35,539 bases of DNA from Spirogloea muscicola (Eukaryota; Streptophyta; Zygnematophyceae; Spirogloeales; Spirogloeaceae), in the NCBI GenBank assembly GCA_009602725.1, contig WELB01000126.1, forward strand, positions 377,625-413,163. The letters run 5' to 3'. The notes under the pieces are model-generated. The model was not told where the DNA came from and made no database searches. It was given only the letters and a program-made list of their open reading frames with translations. Below, one piece after another: positions 1-9,314 of this stretch. Position 1 is the first letter of the stretch; each line of letters opens with the position of its first letter. A program made the position numbers and the translations under genes.

Positions 1-1079
1 GCCGCCGCGCCGGCGGCGGGGCCCGGCGGCGCCGGCGGCGGCGACCCCGTCGCGGAGGACTGGCGGCTGAGCCAGTTCTGGTACGACGACGCGACGTGCG
101 CCACGCTCGCTGCCGAGGTCGGCGAGCTGCGCCGCGGCAGGGAGCTCCGCGTCGCCTGCGTGGCTTGTCCATCAATTTTTCGGACGCTCCAGGTATTCCT
201 CAAAGGGTCCCCGCGACACGAGGCGCTCGTTGAGATAGCTCAAGTTGGAGAGGCTTAATGGGTATCCTCCTGACTTAGGCTCAGCCTTCGTGCCCAAGGT
301 GCTTCACGCTTCTTTCACTCCTGGCTCTGCTGTGTAGTGAACAGGCGTCCAATGCCGCCGCGGGCGTGCACCTGCTGGAGTACGACGAACGCTTCGCGCA
401 GTTCGGGAGCTCCTTCACCTTCTACGACTACAACAGGCCCCAGGACATCCCTGAGGAGCTGGCCAGATCCTTCGACGTCGTTGTTGCCGATCCGCCATAC
501 CTGGTACAAACTTCCGATTGTGTCGGCAGAGAGCCTACATAGATGACTTGTCGCTGCGACACTCTATGTCATTATCTTACTGTAAGGACAGTGCCTGCCC
601 GAAGACGAGTACATCAGGCAGTATCTGGAAACTCGTGTGCCAGAGTTCGGAGTGCCTGGAGAAGATGGTTGAGACCATGAAACTACTGGCGAACCCAGAT
701 GCAGACACCAAGTTTATCCTGCTGACTGGTAAGCCCCTCTGTTTTTGCTATTGCTAGTGCAACCTCGACTTGGACGAACTCCTTCAGCCAGTTGCAAAAT
801 GTCAGATCTTGACACACCTATCTGCAGGTGTGTTTGAAAGCCTTCTCTGGATCAAGAGCGTCCAAGTCGATTTTGCAGTACAGTGACAAGGCAATGCATG
901 CCCTCCTGATTGAGCTGGCAGGGGCTATTCAAAAGGCTTGCGCTTGGACTCTGCTTGGTGCCAGGCCGTGCACATTCCGGCCTCAGCATATCAGGAAGCT
1001 GGGCAATGAATTTCGGGTCTTCACAAACTTCGAGCCCTCGGAGCACCTTGGGGCCTGGGAAGTTCTTGACCTAGGCTGA
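1..1079 (+). CDS. EEF1AKMT1: eEF1A lysine methyltransferase 1-like (EFM5/N6AMT2 family), 5' partial
   Basis: A class I SAM-dependent methyltransferase predicted to methylate a lysine of elongation factor eEF1A. Proposed exons are 1-206, 338-503, 644-728 and 922-1079 (stop TGA 1077-1079); all phases agree and give about 204 residues. Exon 1 encodes the family opening [12 protein letters not shown] and [10 protein letters not shown]. Exon 2 encodes the [12 protein letters not shown] and FTFYDYN blocks and the catalytic-loop motif ADPPYL (DPPY, the [DN]PP[YF] signature). Exon 3 gives [13 protein letters not shown] and FILLTG, and exon 4 gives RPCTFRPQH and [11 protein letters not shown]. The start codon lies left of the window; the visible N-terminus is an Ala/Gly-rich leader. 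The donor of exon 1 (GG|GTCCCC) is chosen by phase and is weak; a cleaner GT at 193 would put a stop in frame. It converges on the next gene with a 146-bp gap. Identity is secure at family level. Confidence 0.86.
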
Positions 1080-1225
1080 AGGTCTGATGCCGAGGTGACC
1101 CGCAACGACAAAGAACAAAGAATGACCGCTGCTTCGAAAGCTGACTTTGTTTGTAGAGAATGCATAGCTGGAGGAGTGTGCAATGAGCCACTCTTTGGCC
1201 ACAGTGAAATCGAAGTGGATGTCTG

Positions 1226-3693
1226 TTATAAGTCAGACATGCTGAAGTCCCATTTCAAGTAGACAAATGGTGAAGTTCCACCAGTGAAGCCATGCTCATC
1301 AGCAATGCACAGGTTCAGACCCTCAGTATGTCTCTGCAAAATTGATGCAAATCGCAGCATTCTCATGCACGCTGAGACAAACTGGTCCTCCCTGATATCC
1401 AAGCTCTTCTCCAGGCGCTTCAGCCCCAGTGACTTTCGAACTTTTGACTGCAGTTGTGACAATCTCTTCTCGGCGTGCTTGTACTGGAGTCGCCGTGCCA
1501 GCGCCTCCTCCCCCTTATGCTCGATGAAGTTGTATAGCTCCTTGTGGCTGGTGGCGACCGGGGTGGTGATGAACCCCATGTTTGGATGAATGGTCGGCCG
1601 CTCCTTGTTGCTCGCAGTGGCACCCAAAGCGTCACCTAGAAACTTCACTGATGCAGTGACATAGATGGGAAGCTCGTGAAAACGGCCTCCTCCGACGGCA
1701 CCATCTTGTCGAGCTCCACTTGCAAGTCCGTCAAGAAAGCCGAAGTACTCAGCAGTGACACCTGTGCTGTAGCTGGTGTACAGCATTTCTACTTCCATCT
1801 GCCATCAAGGGTTTGCCTTGGTAAGTGCATGTTCAATGTTGCTGAATGACAAGTACAATGCGCATCATCCAAAGAACCAACAAGGACCAAGAGCTACATC
1901 TGCATGTCACCTGTATTTGGAAGCACAGTATTCCCTGAGTGGGTGGCTGTGAATGTTACCAGCTTTGCCACAAGAAGCTCCTTGGCACGCCTGACTTGCT
2001 CGATCCGTCTTCTTGTGCGGGCCTGCTCAGTATCGGGCTGTCCAAACCATGTTGCCCAACCTTCGTCCACATTTCTGCAATCTATGCAGATCCTTCCGCG
2101 CACATCTAATCCGTCCCATTCTCCAAGCACTAAGGTGCAATCTGCACGCGGTTTGTTTTGGTGTTATACAAGTATCAAAAAGCTGCCAGCCCTGAGGTCA
2201 TAGAGGTCATGGAAGCTTCCAGACAAGCGAGCAACAACAATGTCAACCTAGATCGAAGTGTTGTCAGCCACCCCGAAGAGTGCCCCAAGCACTAGAGCTG
2301 CTAGGACGAGCTGAGGAAAGAGCGGCTGTGAAGCTTAGTGTATCGAGATGATATGAGGAGCAGGGAGTTGCGGTGACCTGCAAGGTCCAGGTCGGGTACC
2401 TCATCGAGGCGGCGGGCCAGCCTATGAAGTAAGTCAGTGTGCTGATTGCAAGTCAGACCAAGTTTGCCCGACAGTTGCAGAGTGATTCCCCTCCCCATGC
2501 GGAGCGCATTCCTCACCACAGTCAGATTTTGGTCTGTACAGTACAATTGACATGTCAATTGATGAGAGAAGCAACGAGCAGACTCGGATCTGGGCACAGT
2601 GATACAGGGAAATGTCTGGAACATGCCCATAAAATTCTTGCAGACTGTGCCCATACACCGCCGCTCTTGTCTGCCCTATCAGGTGCTGCATGGAGAAGCT
2701 GGGTCCTCACCAGCAGTCAGAGCAGCGTTTTCACTTTGCCGCTGCAGCTCAGAGGCCTGCTGGAAGAGGTCTGTGAGAAGCATCACAAGAGTGGGCCAAG
2801 AAAAGAGTGAGGTCGTCGTGCACTTGACTTACTGCGACAGACTAACTGCTTACATACTGCGAGTCAACTGGCCTCGCTGCCAAAGCATGTCATCGTGCTG
2901 ACCAGAGAGCTTGAGCACTTGGTCCCCGGAGAGCCCGCCGGATACGTTTGCAGATAAGCCACATGCTGCCAGGAGGCGGCCCAGGGACATCCTGGTGGCC
3001 AGGGGGAGCTCCGCGCCTTCCCTCCGAGAGCGCTGTGGTGGCGGCAGCGTGAGCACCACCTTCTCCAATACGCCATCATCAGTGCTGCCTCTGTTGATGT
3101 ACAGCTGCAGCAGAATTAAATCATAATGTAAGTATCCCCGGCACCACTGGACTGAAGCCCAAGTGGAGAACTGCGGTATCTGCAGCTAATCCTTGTGAAT
3201 GGGCATGATCAGCCAAAAAGCTGTGCCAAGTCGAGCCGATCAGACCTCAAATGGGTACAGGCGAGGAGCTTGCTCCGCGCCACCACCCTGCCGGGCATGC
3301 GCGAGGTACTCCTGCAGCACTTGGAATGACCTCTCGTTCGCGGCCTGCCGATCGAGGGCACGAGGCGGCAGTCCGAACTCAGCTCCCTTGCCCCATAGCA
3401 GCATATCAGACGCATAATGGGAAAAGAAGCATATGAACGAGGCAACAACAACAAGCAGCTGGTCGCGATACGAACGACCAGACGCGCAGATTAGATGGGA
3501 AAGAGTGAGGCGCGGCCGCTCACGCGCTCGGCGGGGCGGTTGTGCAGCAGGTCGGGGTGGATGAGCCGGTACAGCAGGCGGAGCTGGGACTTGAGGCTCG
3601 GCGCGGCGTCCGAGCGCGTGCCACCGGCGGCGTGCAGCAGCCGCGGAGGAAGCGCCGCGCGCGGCGGCGGCCGCCGGAGCAGCCGCGCCAGCG
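1226..3693 (-). CDS. TCAIM: TCAIM-like mitochondrial J-domain-related protein (DUF4460/DUF4461), 5' end uncertain
   Basis: Resembles the T-cell activation inhibitor, mitochondrial family, which has a degenerate J-like N-terminal domain followed by DUF4461; its molecular role is poorly defined. Minus-strand exons in order are 3524-~3693, 3246-3344, 2903-3104, 2711-2770, 2378-2533, 1960-2141 and 1226-1798 (stop TAA 1226-1228); all junction phases agree. Exon 1 has an Arg-rich transit-like stretch (LARLLRRPPP) and then LLYRLIHPDLLHNRPAER, which retains an HPD tripeptide. Exon 2 has AANERSFQVLQEYLAHAR, the hallmark after the J-like helix. Later blocks include LGEWDGLDVRGRICID, HPNMGFITTPV and a Lys/Arg-rich coiled segment. 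The C-terminus has a hydrophobic strand and KWDF, like the family's terminal IPW-F motif. The start codon is hidden upstream of a suspicious A20 run (3694-3713), so the 5' end is incomplete here. The family name is inferred from motifs recalled by eye. Confidence 0.75.
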
Positions 3694-3713
3694 AAAAAAA
3701 AAAAAAAAAAAAA
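3694..3713. other. A20 homopolymer in a GGC-repeat context, probable assembly artefact
   Basis: Exactly 20 consecutive A residues lie between CGG-rich sequence (3655-3693) and a long GCG/GGC repeat (3714-3768). The run falls in the first coding exon of the TCAIM-like gene, where it would encode poly-Phe in a transit peptide. A second run of exactly 20 A lies at 20531-20550 and is followed by an N. The same length and the same GC context suggest both are fill sequence rather than genomic. Confidence 0.65.
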
Positions 3714-3723
3714 GGCGGCCGCA

Positions 3724-3756
<33 letters not shown>

Positions 3757-4047
3757 AGCGGCGACGGCAGCTCGGGCGCTTGAGGTGGCCAGAGACAAAT
3801 GGCCAGGTGGGCGGGTCGTTACTTCCCGCGTCAGCTTAGCAGCAAGTGATGTATTATCTGTCCATTCACTTGCCTCTGTACTTGGCCACTCTGCGACTCA
3901 ATAGACACTCCTCCATATCTTCTGGAGTGCACCAGCGAGGAAACTAGAGTTTGATGCGGCTGCCAATCGTTCGAAAGGCTGCTGTAGAAGCCAGCCGGGC
4001 GCGCATAGAGGGTGTTCAGAATTGTTCCGAGGGAGCCACAGTCTAGG
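3714..4047. other. GC-repeat tract and upstream flank of the TCAIM-like gene
   Basis: A GGC trinucleotide run (about 3729-3758) is followed by unique sequence. Around 3868-3890 there is a short stretch, CTTGCCTCTGTACTTGGCC, also found near 9189 and 16809 and, inverted, in the LINE tails at about 4110 and 5520. It is therefore probably a LINE 3'-end remnant in plus orientation. No gene is seen. Confidence 0.4.
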
Positions 4048-4075
4048 CACACAGAGAGAAGGGCTCGCCCATAGA
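4048..4075 (-). repeat. Partial hairpin module (GGGCTCGCCCAT end)
   Basis: The sequence GAGAAGGGCTCGCCCATAGA matches the distal end of the hairpin module family seen complete at 29581-29658. Only the outer part is present; the GGGCTGG/CCAGCCC stem is missing. In LINE orientation it lies directly after the 3' tail of the fragment at 4083-5400. Confidence 0.55.
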
Positions 4076-4082
4076 AAACTTC

Positions 4083-5400
4083 GTGTATTTGAAACAAACG
4101 AAGGCCAAATGGCCAAGTACAAGGCAAGCACATCTAAAGACCTACATAACCTACAGCAGATTGACCCGCTCAATAACCACGGGTCAAAACATGAAGGTCG
4201 CTAATCGATGCCTGAATACTAGATGTCAGATACGGGAGCCCTTCTGCCACCAATTAGAGCTCGCCCAGCTTTCTGGTGCAAAGCATTAGCCTGAGCACGC
4301 TGCAAACAGGCCGAAACCGTTGTCGCAAGAACGACAGATATGCAGCTGGCAAGCCCATCTCAGCCAGAAACACATCTGCACGTCGTGTGCAGCCTAAATT
4401 GGCAATATTTTGCAGGAGAGTGTGGGAGCGAGGACCCAGACAGCCAAAGATGTCGACTGCCGCTGGCAGGAGCTGATCGCATTGGGGGTAATCGGAGTAG
4501 TGCTGCGGCTTTCTTTGTTCAGCACCGCCCACTGCGTGGCCATCGATGTGTGTCGATGCTGGACCTTCATACGCCTCCGTAACAATGACATCAACCAAGG
4601 TCCGTGGTCCTCCACCAGGTTGCACGCCCACAATGTCAAGTGTGCGGCGATGATGACGTCCCTGGGCGTCCGTGGTCCGTGGTCCGCATGATGTCGTTGA
4701 CTTTCACAACCGCACGGTAGCCGGTGTCGCGCATCAAGCCCGCCAGGGCATCGCGGAGGTAATTGTGGATGCCCACCTCTTCTGGTCCAGTGGGGCATCT
4801 CAGCATGTGAGTGGCGAGCTCAGCACCCTCTGCACGGAAGCCGAACTCACACTGGCGCACCCCTATCAGCCAGTTGGGTGGAAGGCCGAGGAAGAGTTGA
4901 AGCGACGTCCGAAAGGCCTCGGAGCTGATGCTGAAGGCATTGGCGACGGCGTGTGAGGTGATCCAGTCGGTGGCACCAGATGTGGCTAGAGAAGCAAGTC
5001 TTGCCAGGCTCCTTGGATTGTTCTGAATCTCTGGCAGCCTCCTCAACCTTCTGCGGCGCTCGTCTTCCACTGCCGTAACCAGTCTGGATTGTGCCCCTCT
5101 ATCAGAAGCTTGGGCGAGGGCGGAGAATGGCGTGAGTAGGGGATGGAGAGAGGGAAAAGAGCCGATGGCTGAGTCACGGATGCTCCTCAGATCCGCTTGG
5201 AAGGGGAAGGGGCCTTCCTCCACGTTGCGTACAGGGTCGTGGAGGCAAGGGAAGCGCATGGGGAGCAGAGAGGCGATTCGGTGCCAGCAGCCCAGGAAGC
5301 TGCTTACGCCGTCTGCTCCTACGACCGGCAGCCAAGGCCGCCCATGCGAGTGGGAAGGGAAGCTTGGAGGGAAGATGAGGCGGAGGGGAATGATGAAGAA
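4083..5400 (-). mobile_element. Non-LTR retrotransposon (LINE) fragment A, 5'-truncated
   Basis: Reading the minus strand, an open frame (about 5400 to 4636) encodes the region C-terminal to a LINE reverse transcriptase. It has a Cys/His-type block (CEFGF ... ATHMLRCP), then IHNYLRDALAGLMRDTGYR, the pattern that follows the RT in many algal and protist LINEs. After a frame change near 4636 the next frame gives RTLVDVIVTEAY, a PD-(D/E)XK-like endonuclease core, then FGCLGPRSHTLLQNIANL. The third frame gives CLQRAQANALHQKAGRAL. The need for frame jumps shows it is a decayed copy. The 3' tail (4083-4210) is repeated in fragment B. No RT catalytic YXDD block is present, so the 5' part is lost. 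Confidence 0.75.
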
Positions 5401-5411
5401 TGTAGAAGATA

Positions 5412-5474
5412 TGCGCGCCCATAGAGGATAGGGGCTGGGAAAAGCCAGCCCAAAAAAGAAGAACAAAGTACGGG
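5412..5474 (-). repeat. Hairpin module following LINE fragment B
   Basis: A perfect 7-bp stem GGGCTGG (5432-5438) and CCAGCCC (5445-5451) has a 6-base loop. The module continues on one side to GGCGCGCAT-like sequence and on the other to AAAGAAGAACAAAGTAC. It matches the modules at 29071-29140 and 29581-29658. It sits between the 3' tail of fragment B and the truncated 5' edge of fragment A. Confidence 0.7.
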
Positions 5475-5485
5475 AAGGAAAACTA

Positions 5486-5936
5486 CGTGTATTTGAAACA
5501 AACGAAGGCCAAATGGCCAAATTACAAAGGCAAGCACATCACGTACATAATCTACAGCAGATTGACCCGCTCAGTAACCACGGGTCAATACATAAAGGTC
5601 GCTGATCGATGCCTAAATACTAGATGGCAGATACGAAGCCCTTCTGCTACCAACTAGAGCTCGCCCAGCTTTCTGGTGCAAGCATTAGCCTGAGCAAGCT
5701 GCAAACAGGCCGAAACGCGTCATCGCAAGAATGACAGATATGCAGCTGGCAAGCCCATCTCAGCCGGAACACATCTGCATGTCGTGCGTAGCATAGATTG
5801 GCAACATTCTGAAGGAGAATTTGGAAACGTGGACCTAAACAGCCAAAGATGTCGATTGCCGCTGGCAGGAGCTGATCGCATTGGGGATGATCGGAGTAGT
5901 GCTGCGGCTTTCTTTGTTCTGCACTGCCCTGAGGAG
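5486..5936 (-). mobile_element. LINE fragment B, 3' end only
   Basis: A roughly 450-bp direct repeat of 4083-4530 by eye, in the same minus orientation. It includes the GTTTGTTTCAAATACACG tail, the TTGACCCG block and the decayed coding end. That coding end gives PQCDQLLPAAIDIFGCLGPR, versus PQCDQLLPAAVDIFGCLGPR in fragment A. It is severely 5'-truncated, as expected from incomplete target-primed reverse transcription, and joins fragment C directly at about 5937. Confidence 0.75.
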
Positions 5937-6330
5937 GGGCCAAGGGAAGCACTGAATAAAACGAGCACAGAAGGAAACTAAGCAGCTACGAAGCACTCAG
6001 TAACCCCTGCTAAGCGAATGGCGCGAATGGCGAACTGCTAAGCAGCCTCAGGTCAGAGAAACTTGGCTCCTGGAAGCGGGTCCCCTGGCCAGGGCCAGAG
6101 GCAGCAGCGAGGGCTCTGCGGGCACGCATGTGCAGCGCGCGGGCCATAGACCACTGCAGCGAGACGGCCGAGTGCATGCGGTACACCTGCGCTAGCGACC
6201 CGGCTGCATGAAAGTCCACCTGCTCCTCATGGAAGCGGTGGACGATGGCGTGACGTGAGAGCTGGTTGAGCAGCTCGAGCCACCGAGCGCCCAACGACTC
6301 GTGTGTGCCGATGGCGAGCGGGAAGAACTC
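5937..6330 (-). mobile_element. LINE fragment C, different subfamily 3' end
   Basis: The minus strand encodes VHRFHEEQVDFHAAGSLAQV followed by YRMHSAVSLQWSMARALHMR. This matches the copy at 30555-30830, which reads VRRFHGEPVDFHAAGSQAQV and then YRMRLAVSLQRSMARALHLR. The pattern corresponds to the last coding segment of algal LINEs, also seen at 24795-25088. A shared noncoding tail (GTTACTGAGTGCTTCGTAGC) follows in both copies. Confidence 0.65.
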
Positions 6331-8244
6331 TTCCCGCTAGACACACAGGGCTCTCAGGGCCACTTTTCAAATGGTCGGTTGGTCGACTGGTCGCGCCGAG
6401 GGGTACGTGTCGCGCGATGAATGGATGACCGGCATTACAACCGTGCGCGCCCGGTCGTGGTCACCCGCCACGGAGGCGCCACATCAGGCTCTGACTAGGA
6501 CGTCTCTTGCCCCCGTTAAGGAGGAAGAACGCGCCGTTTGCACATCTGGCGCTGACTAGGACGCCTTTAGCCCCCGTTAAATGAGAAACGGCGCCGTGTG
6601 CCACGAGGGTGGTCAAGTTCCCGGCCCTCCTCCCGAGGAGGGCCGAGATATCGACCCGCCCCCCCCCCCGTTCCGCACGTGCAGGCGGCCTCGGCCTCCG
6701 TGGCGGCAACCTCCCACTTGACCCAGTGGTCAGCACGTGCGTGACCAACCGACCGAGTGGAAAGTGGCCCTCAGTAAACCCCCCGTCAGCAGTAGGAAAT
6801 TAGATGAGCTGAGAGGAGGCAGAGCGACCCGCTGTGCAAGGCAGAGGCTGCTCATGGGCTGGCCTCTCACAGCCATTGCCTTACATTGGAAGACCTATCT
6901 CTGCTCTCCCCTCTTCGCCTCGTGCTTTTCCTCTATTACCTTAGCCCTCTCAGCCTAAGGCTTCGCTTTGTGTAGTCCCATCCTTTGCATTACTTCTGCC
7001 TCATATGAAACTCCAAATTCCTTCCATGTCATGTGTTCCGCGTGCCTTCTCTCTTCACCTCTGTTATAGCTGTTGAACTGTTAGATTTGCTTCGATTTGG
7101 CTTGGCAACTTGATGTCGCCGACTCTTGATATCGCACCTCTTGGCTGCAATCAACAGCCTCAGCTTCTTGTCTTCTCCACTCAGAGTCCTCGACTGGGCA
7201 TTTGCCTTCTCTCTTCTCTCTCTTCAGATGACCAGCAGACCACCCTTGTCTTGGCGGGCCAGATTCGCTTATGGCGGCACACAGAGACACAGACACAGAG
7301 CACAGACTCCGCTCTCACTTAGTGGGTGGCAGCCATATCTAGGGCGCTCTGAAGCAGCAGCGAGGTCGCTTCAGATCCAGACATGGTACTCAAGCCCGCT
7401 GTGTCGGGGCAACCCTTTTGCAGGGTGCGCTTACACGGCTCACTAGGCTGCTTCAGATGATTACCAAGCCCAGTCGCTAATTCACCGTAGAATCGCACAT
7501 GAAGAGAATTTTCCCCAGCCCGAATGCTGGTTCACCGTATCACACACTCGACAGTAGCAGCACTGCATACTACACCCCGCTGTGATCACCTTTTGCCAGC
7601 CGCCATTGACTGCGTACAGAACTACTTGCGTAGCTGCGTGATCCGCGACTTTCGACCCTTTTGTACCCTGCCATTTTTTTTGGGCTGGTCTTGCACAGCC
7701 ATAGACCCATGAGTGAGTCTTATCATGACAACACTGCTTGCAAAAGTCGTCCTTCCACATCTTGCTTGAGGGGAATGCCAGCTTGGACTTTGCCCGCTGA
7801 TAACCAGGACTTTACCGTCTTGCCATCATCATTACTTTAGTGATGCCACCATTTATGAGAACCCACAAGTAGCTTCTAAAAGCCTGTTGCTTTCGTCCGA
7901 AACTCATGTAGGCCGGACTTGAACTCTATGAGGTAAGAAAAACTGTTACGAGGCACTTGGCTGGCAACTTGTATTACTGACCACAACGATGCAACGCTCT
8001 TGTGCTTGCGAATGGCCCTGTGAGCCCTGAGCCCTGAGCGATACACAATCCAAGATGTTGCGAGCACAGTAAGCAGCCATTCACGGAACATCCAGGCCTG
8101 CTGCCCCACTACTAACCATCAGGCTTGAGCATGCAAGTGCTGCGCTTGGGCAGGCACACGTGACGAGAGAGAGTTCCTTCCTCGCATCTACTGCACCCTG
8201 TCTGTATCATGCATGCTCGCCAAAGCAGGGGCGTCGATGAGATT
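6331..8244. other. Intergenic stretch with a 61-bp tandem repeat and hairpin-module relics
   Basis: No gene could be supported on either strand. Contents are a two-copy 61-bp tandem repeat (6480-6601), a C11-13 tract at about 6657-6669, and two degenerate hairpin modules: around 6851-6895 (GGGCTGGCCTCTCACAGCC) and around 7673-7712 (T8 then GGGCTGGTCTTGCACAGCC). The rest is AT-richer unique sequence with scattered stops in all frames. Confidence 0.5.
6480..6601 (+). repeat. 61-bp tandem duplication (two units)
   Basis: Units 6480-6540 and 6541-6601 share CACATC, CTGACTAGGACG, GCCCCCGTTAA and GCGCCGT in the same order and spacing, with about a dozen substitutions. The copies are diverged, so the duplication is not very recent. 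Confidence 0.75.
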
Positions 8245-8300
8245 GGAGAGAAGGCGCGCGGTGCGCATGAGTGAAAGGGAGGTCATGTCAAGCCGATCTG
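8245..8300 (-). mobile_element. LINE 3'-tail remnant
   Basis: GGAGAGAAGGCGCGCGGTGC followed by GCATGAGTGAAAGGGAGG matches, inverted, the subfamily-2 LINE tail at 24704-24760, 15040-15110 and 29152-29210. No coding part remains. Confidence 0.55.
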
Positions 8301-8959
8301 CGTTGGAGAACACCAGCCAGCTTCAATCAAGTGCTCAAGTCAGCTGTGTACCTCAGTCATGATTCACGTCACGAAAGACAGCAAACAACCCACTGGGAGG
8401 TGGTTGATGATAGATACTGGGCTGTGGTGAGTTGCAGAGGCGCTGGGGGGCAGATCCTCGTCCCGATTGCGAGCGAAGCGGCGAAGCAAAGCGGGACAGA
8501 GACGCTCTTCGTGCTTGCCGGACGGGTTCACCTCAGAGGCTCGTGGCCGTCGATTGTCCCCATCGGACTCACGGGCAGGTCATCGTCACTTGTCGATCAT
8601 TGACACGCGTCGCAAAGTGCTTCGCCTGCGAGGCCCGGACACCTACACGTGCGGTTGCTGGCGGCAGCGGCCCTGGTACGGGCGTCAGCGGGGGTAGCCC
8701 GGTGCCACGTGGCGGCTTCTACGGCGCTAGCGCTAGCGGGAGGAAAAGCCGCGGCCCCGGCGAGGGGCGCTTCGGTAGCGGCGGGGCAGGATAGCGAGGA
8801 CTTAGCTGCCGCAGAGGCGGGCAGTTTACCGCCAGGGGCTGCGCTTGCGCCGTTGGCGGGAGGGAGGGCGGGGAGGTGGTGCCTCTGGAAGCAGAAGTGA
8901 GATCTTCCTGGAAGCGCCCTCCTCCTCCCTCCTCCCTCCCTCCTTTCCTTTGTTTGGCT

Positions 8960-9240
8960 CCGTCATGAACAGCTGTATGCATCTGCCTGGCTTTCACAGC
9001 CGCTCTTTTAATATCAGCAGCCGTTCCAAAGTCCCTCCAGAAAGCTGGGCGAGCTCTGGTTCGTGAAAGCAAGGCTTGGACTTCTGCAGTCCAGTACTCG
9101 GGCATCGGGCAGCCATCTCTACGTGCTGACTGACCCGTAGTTACCGAGTGGGTCAGTCTGCAATGACCAATGTACGTCATCGACTGTGCTTGCCGTTGTA
9201 CTTGGCCACTTGGCCCTTCCATCAATTCAACACCCGCAGG
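8960..9240 (+). mobile_element. LINE fragment D, 3' end
   Basis: In plus orientation, AGAAAGCTGGGCGAGCTCT, GTACTCGGGCATCG, TGACCCGTAGTTACCGAGTG and TTGTACTTGGCCACTTGGCC occur in the same order as in the inverted tails of fragments A and B. It lies 75 bp upstream of the first AOR start codon and is missing from the corresponding place in the second copy, so it inserted after, or was lost since, the duplication. Confidence 0.65.
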
Positions 9241-9314
9241 CTTTCCTCCCTCCTCCCTCCCTCCTCCCCCCCTACTGAAGGCAGCCCCCCCGGCCACATT
9301 CCTCACTCCTGGCC

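Noticed and set aside
828-921. Alternative extension of EFM5-like exon 4 to the acceptor at 827
   Set aside because: It would insert about 30 residues not expected in the family; the acceptor at 921 joins [18 protein letters not shown] in phase and fits the family pattern.
4636-5520. Treating the 294-codon minus-strand frame as a cellular gene
   Set aside because: Its start lies in another LINE tail and the hairpin module; its conserved part is the post-RT region of a LINE, and continuation needs frame jumps.
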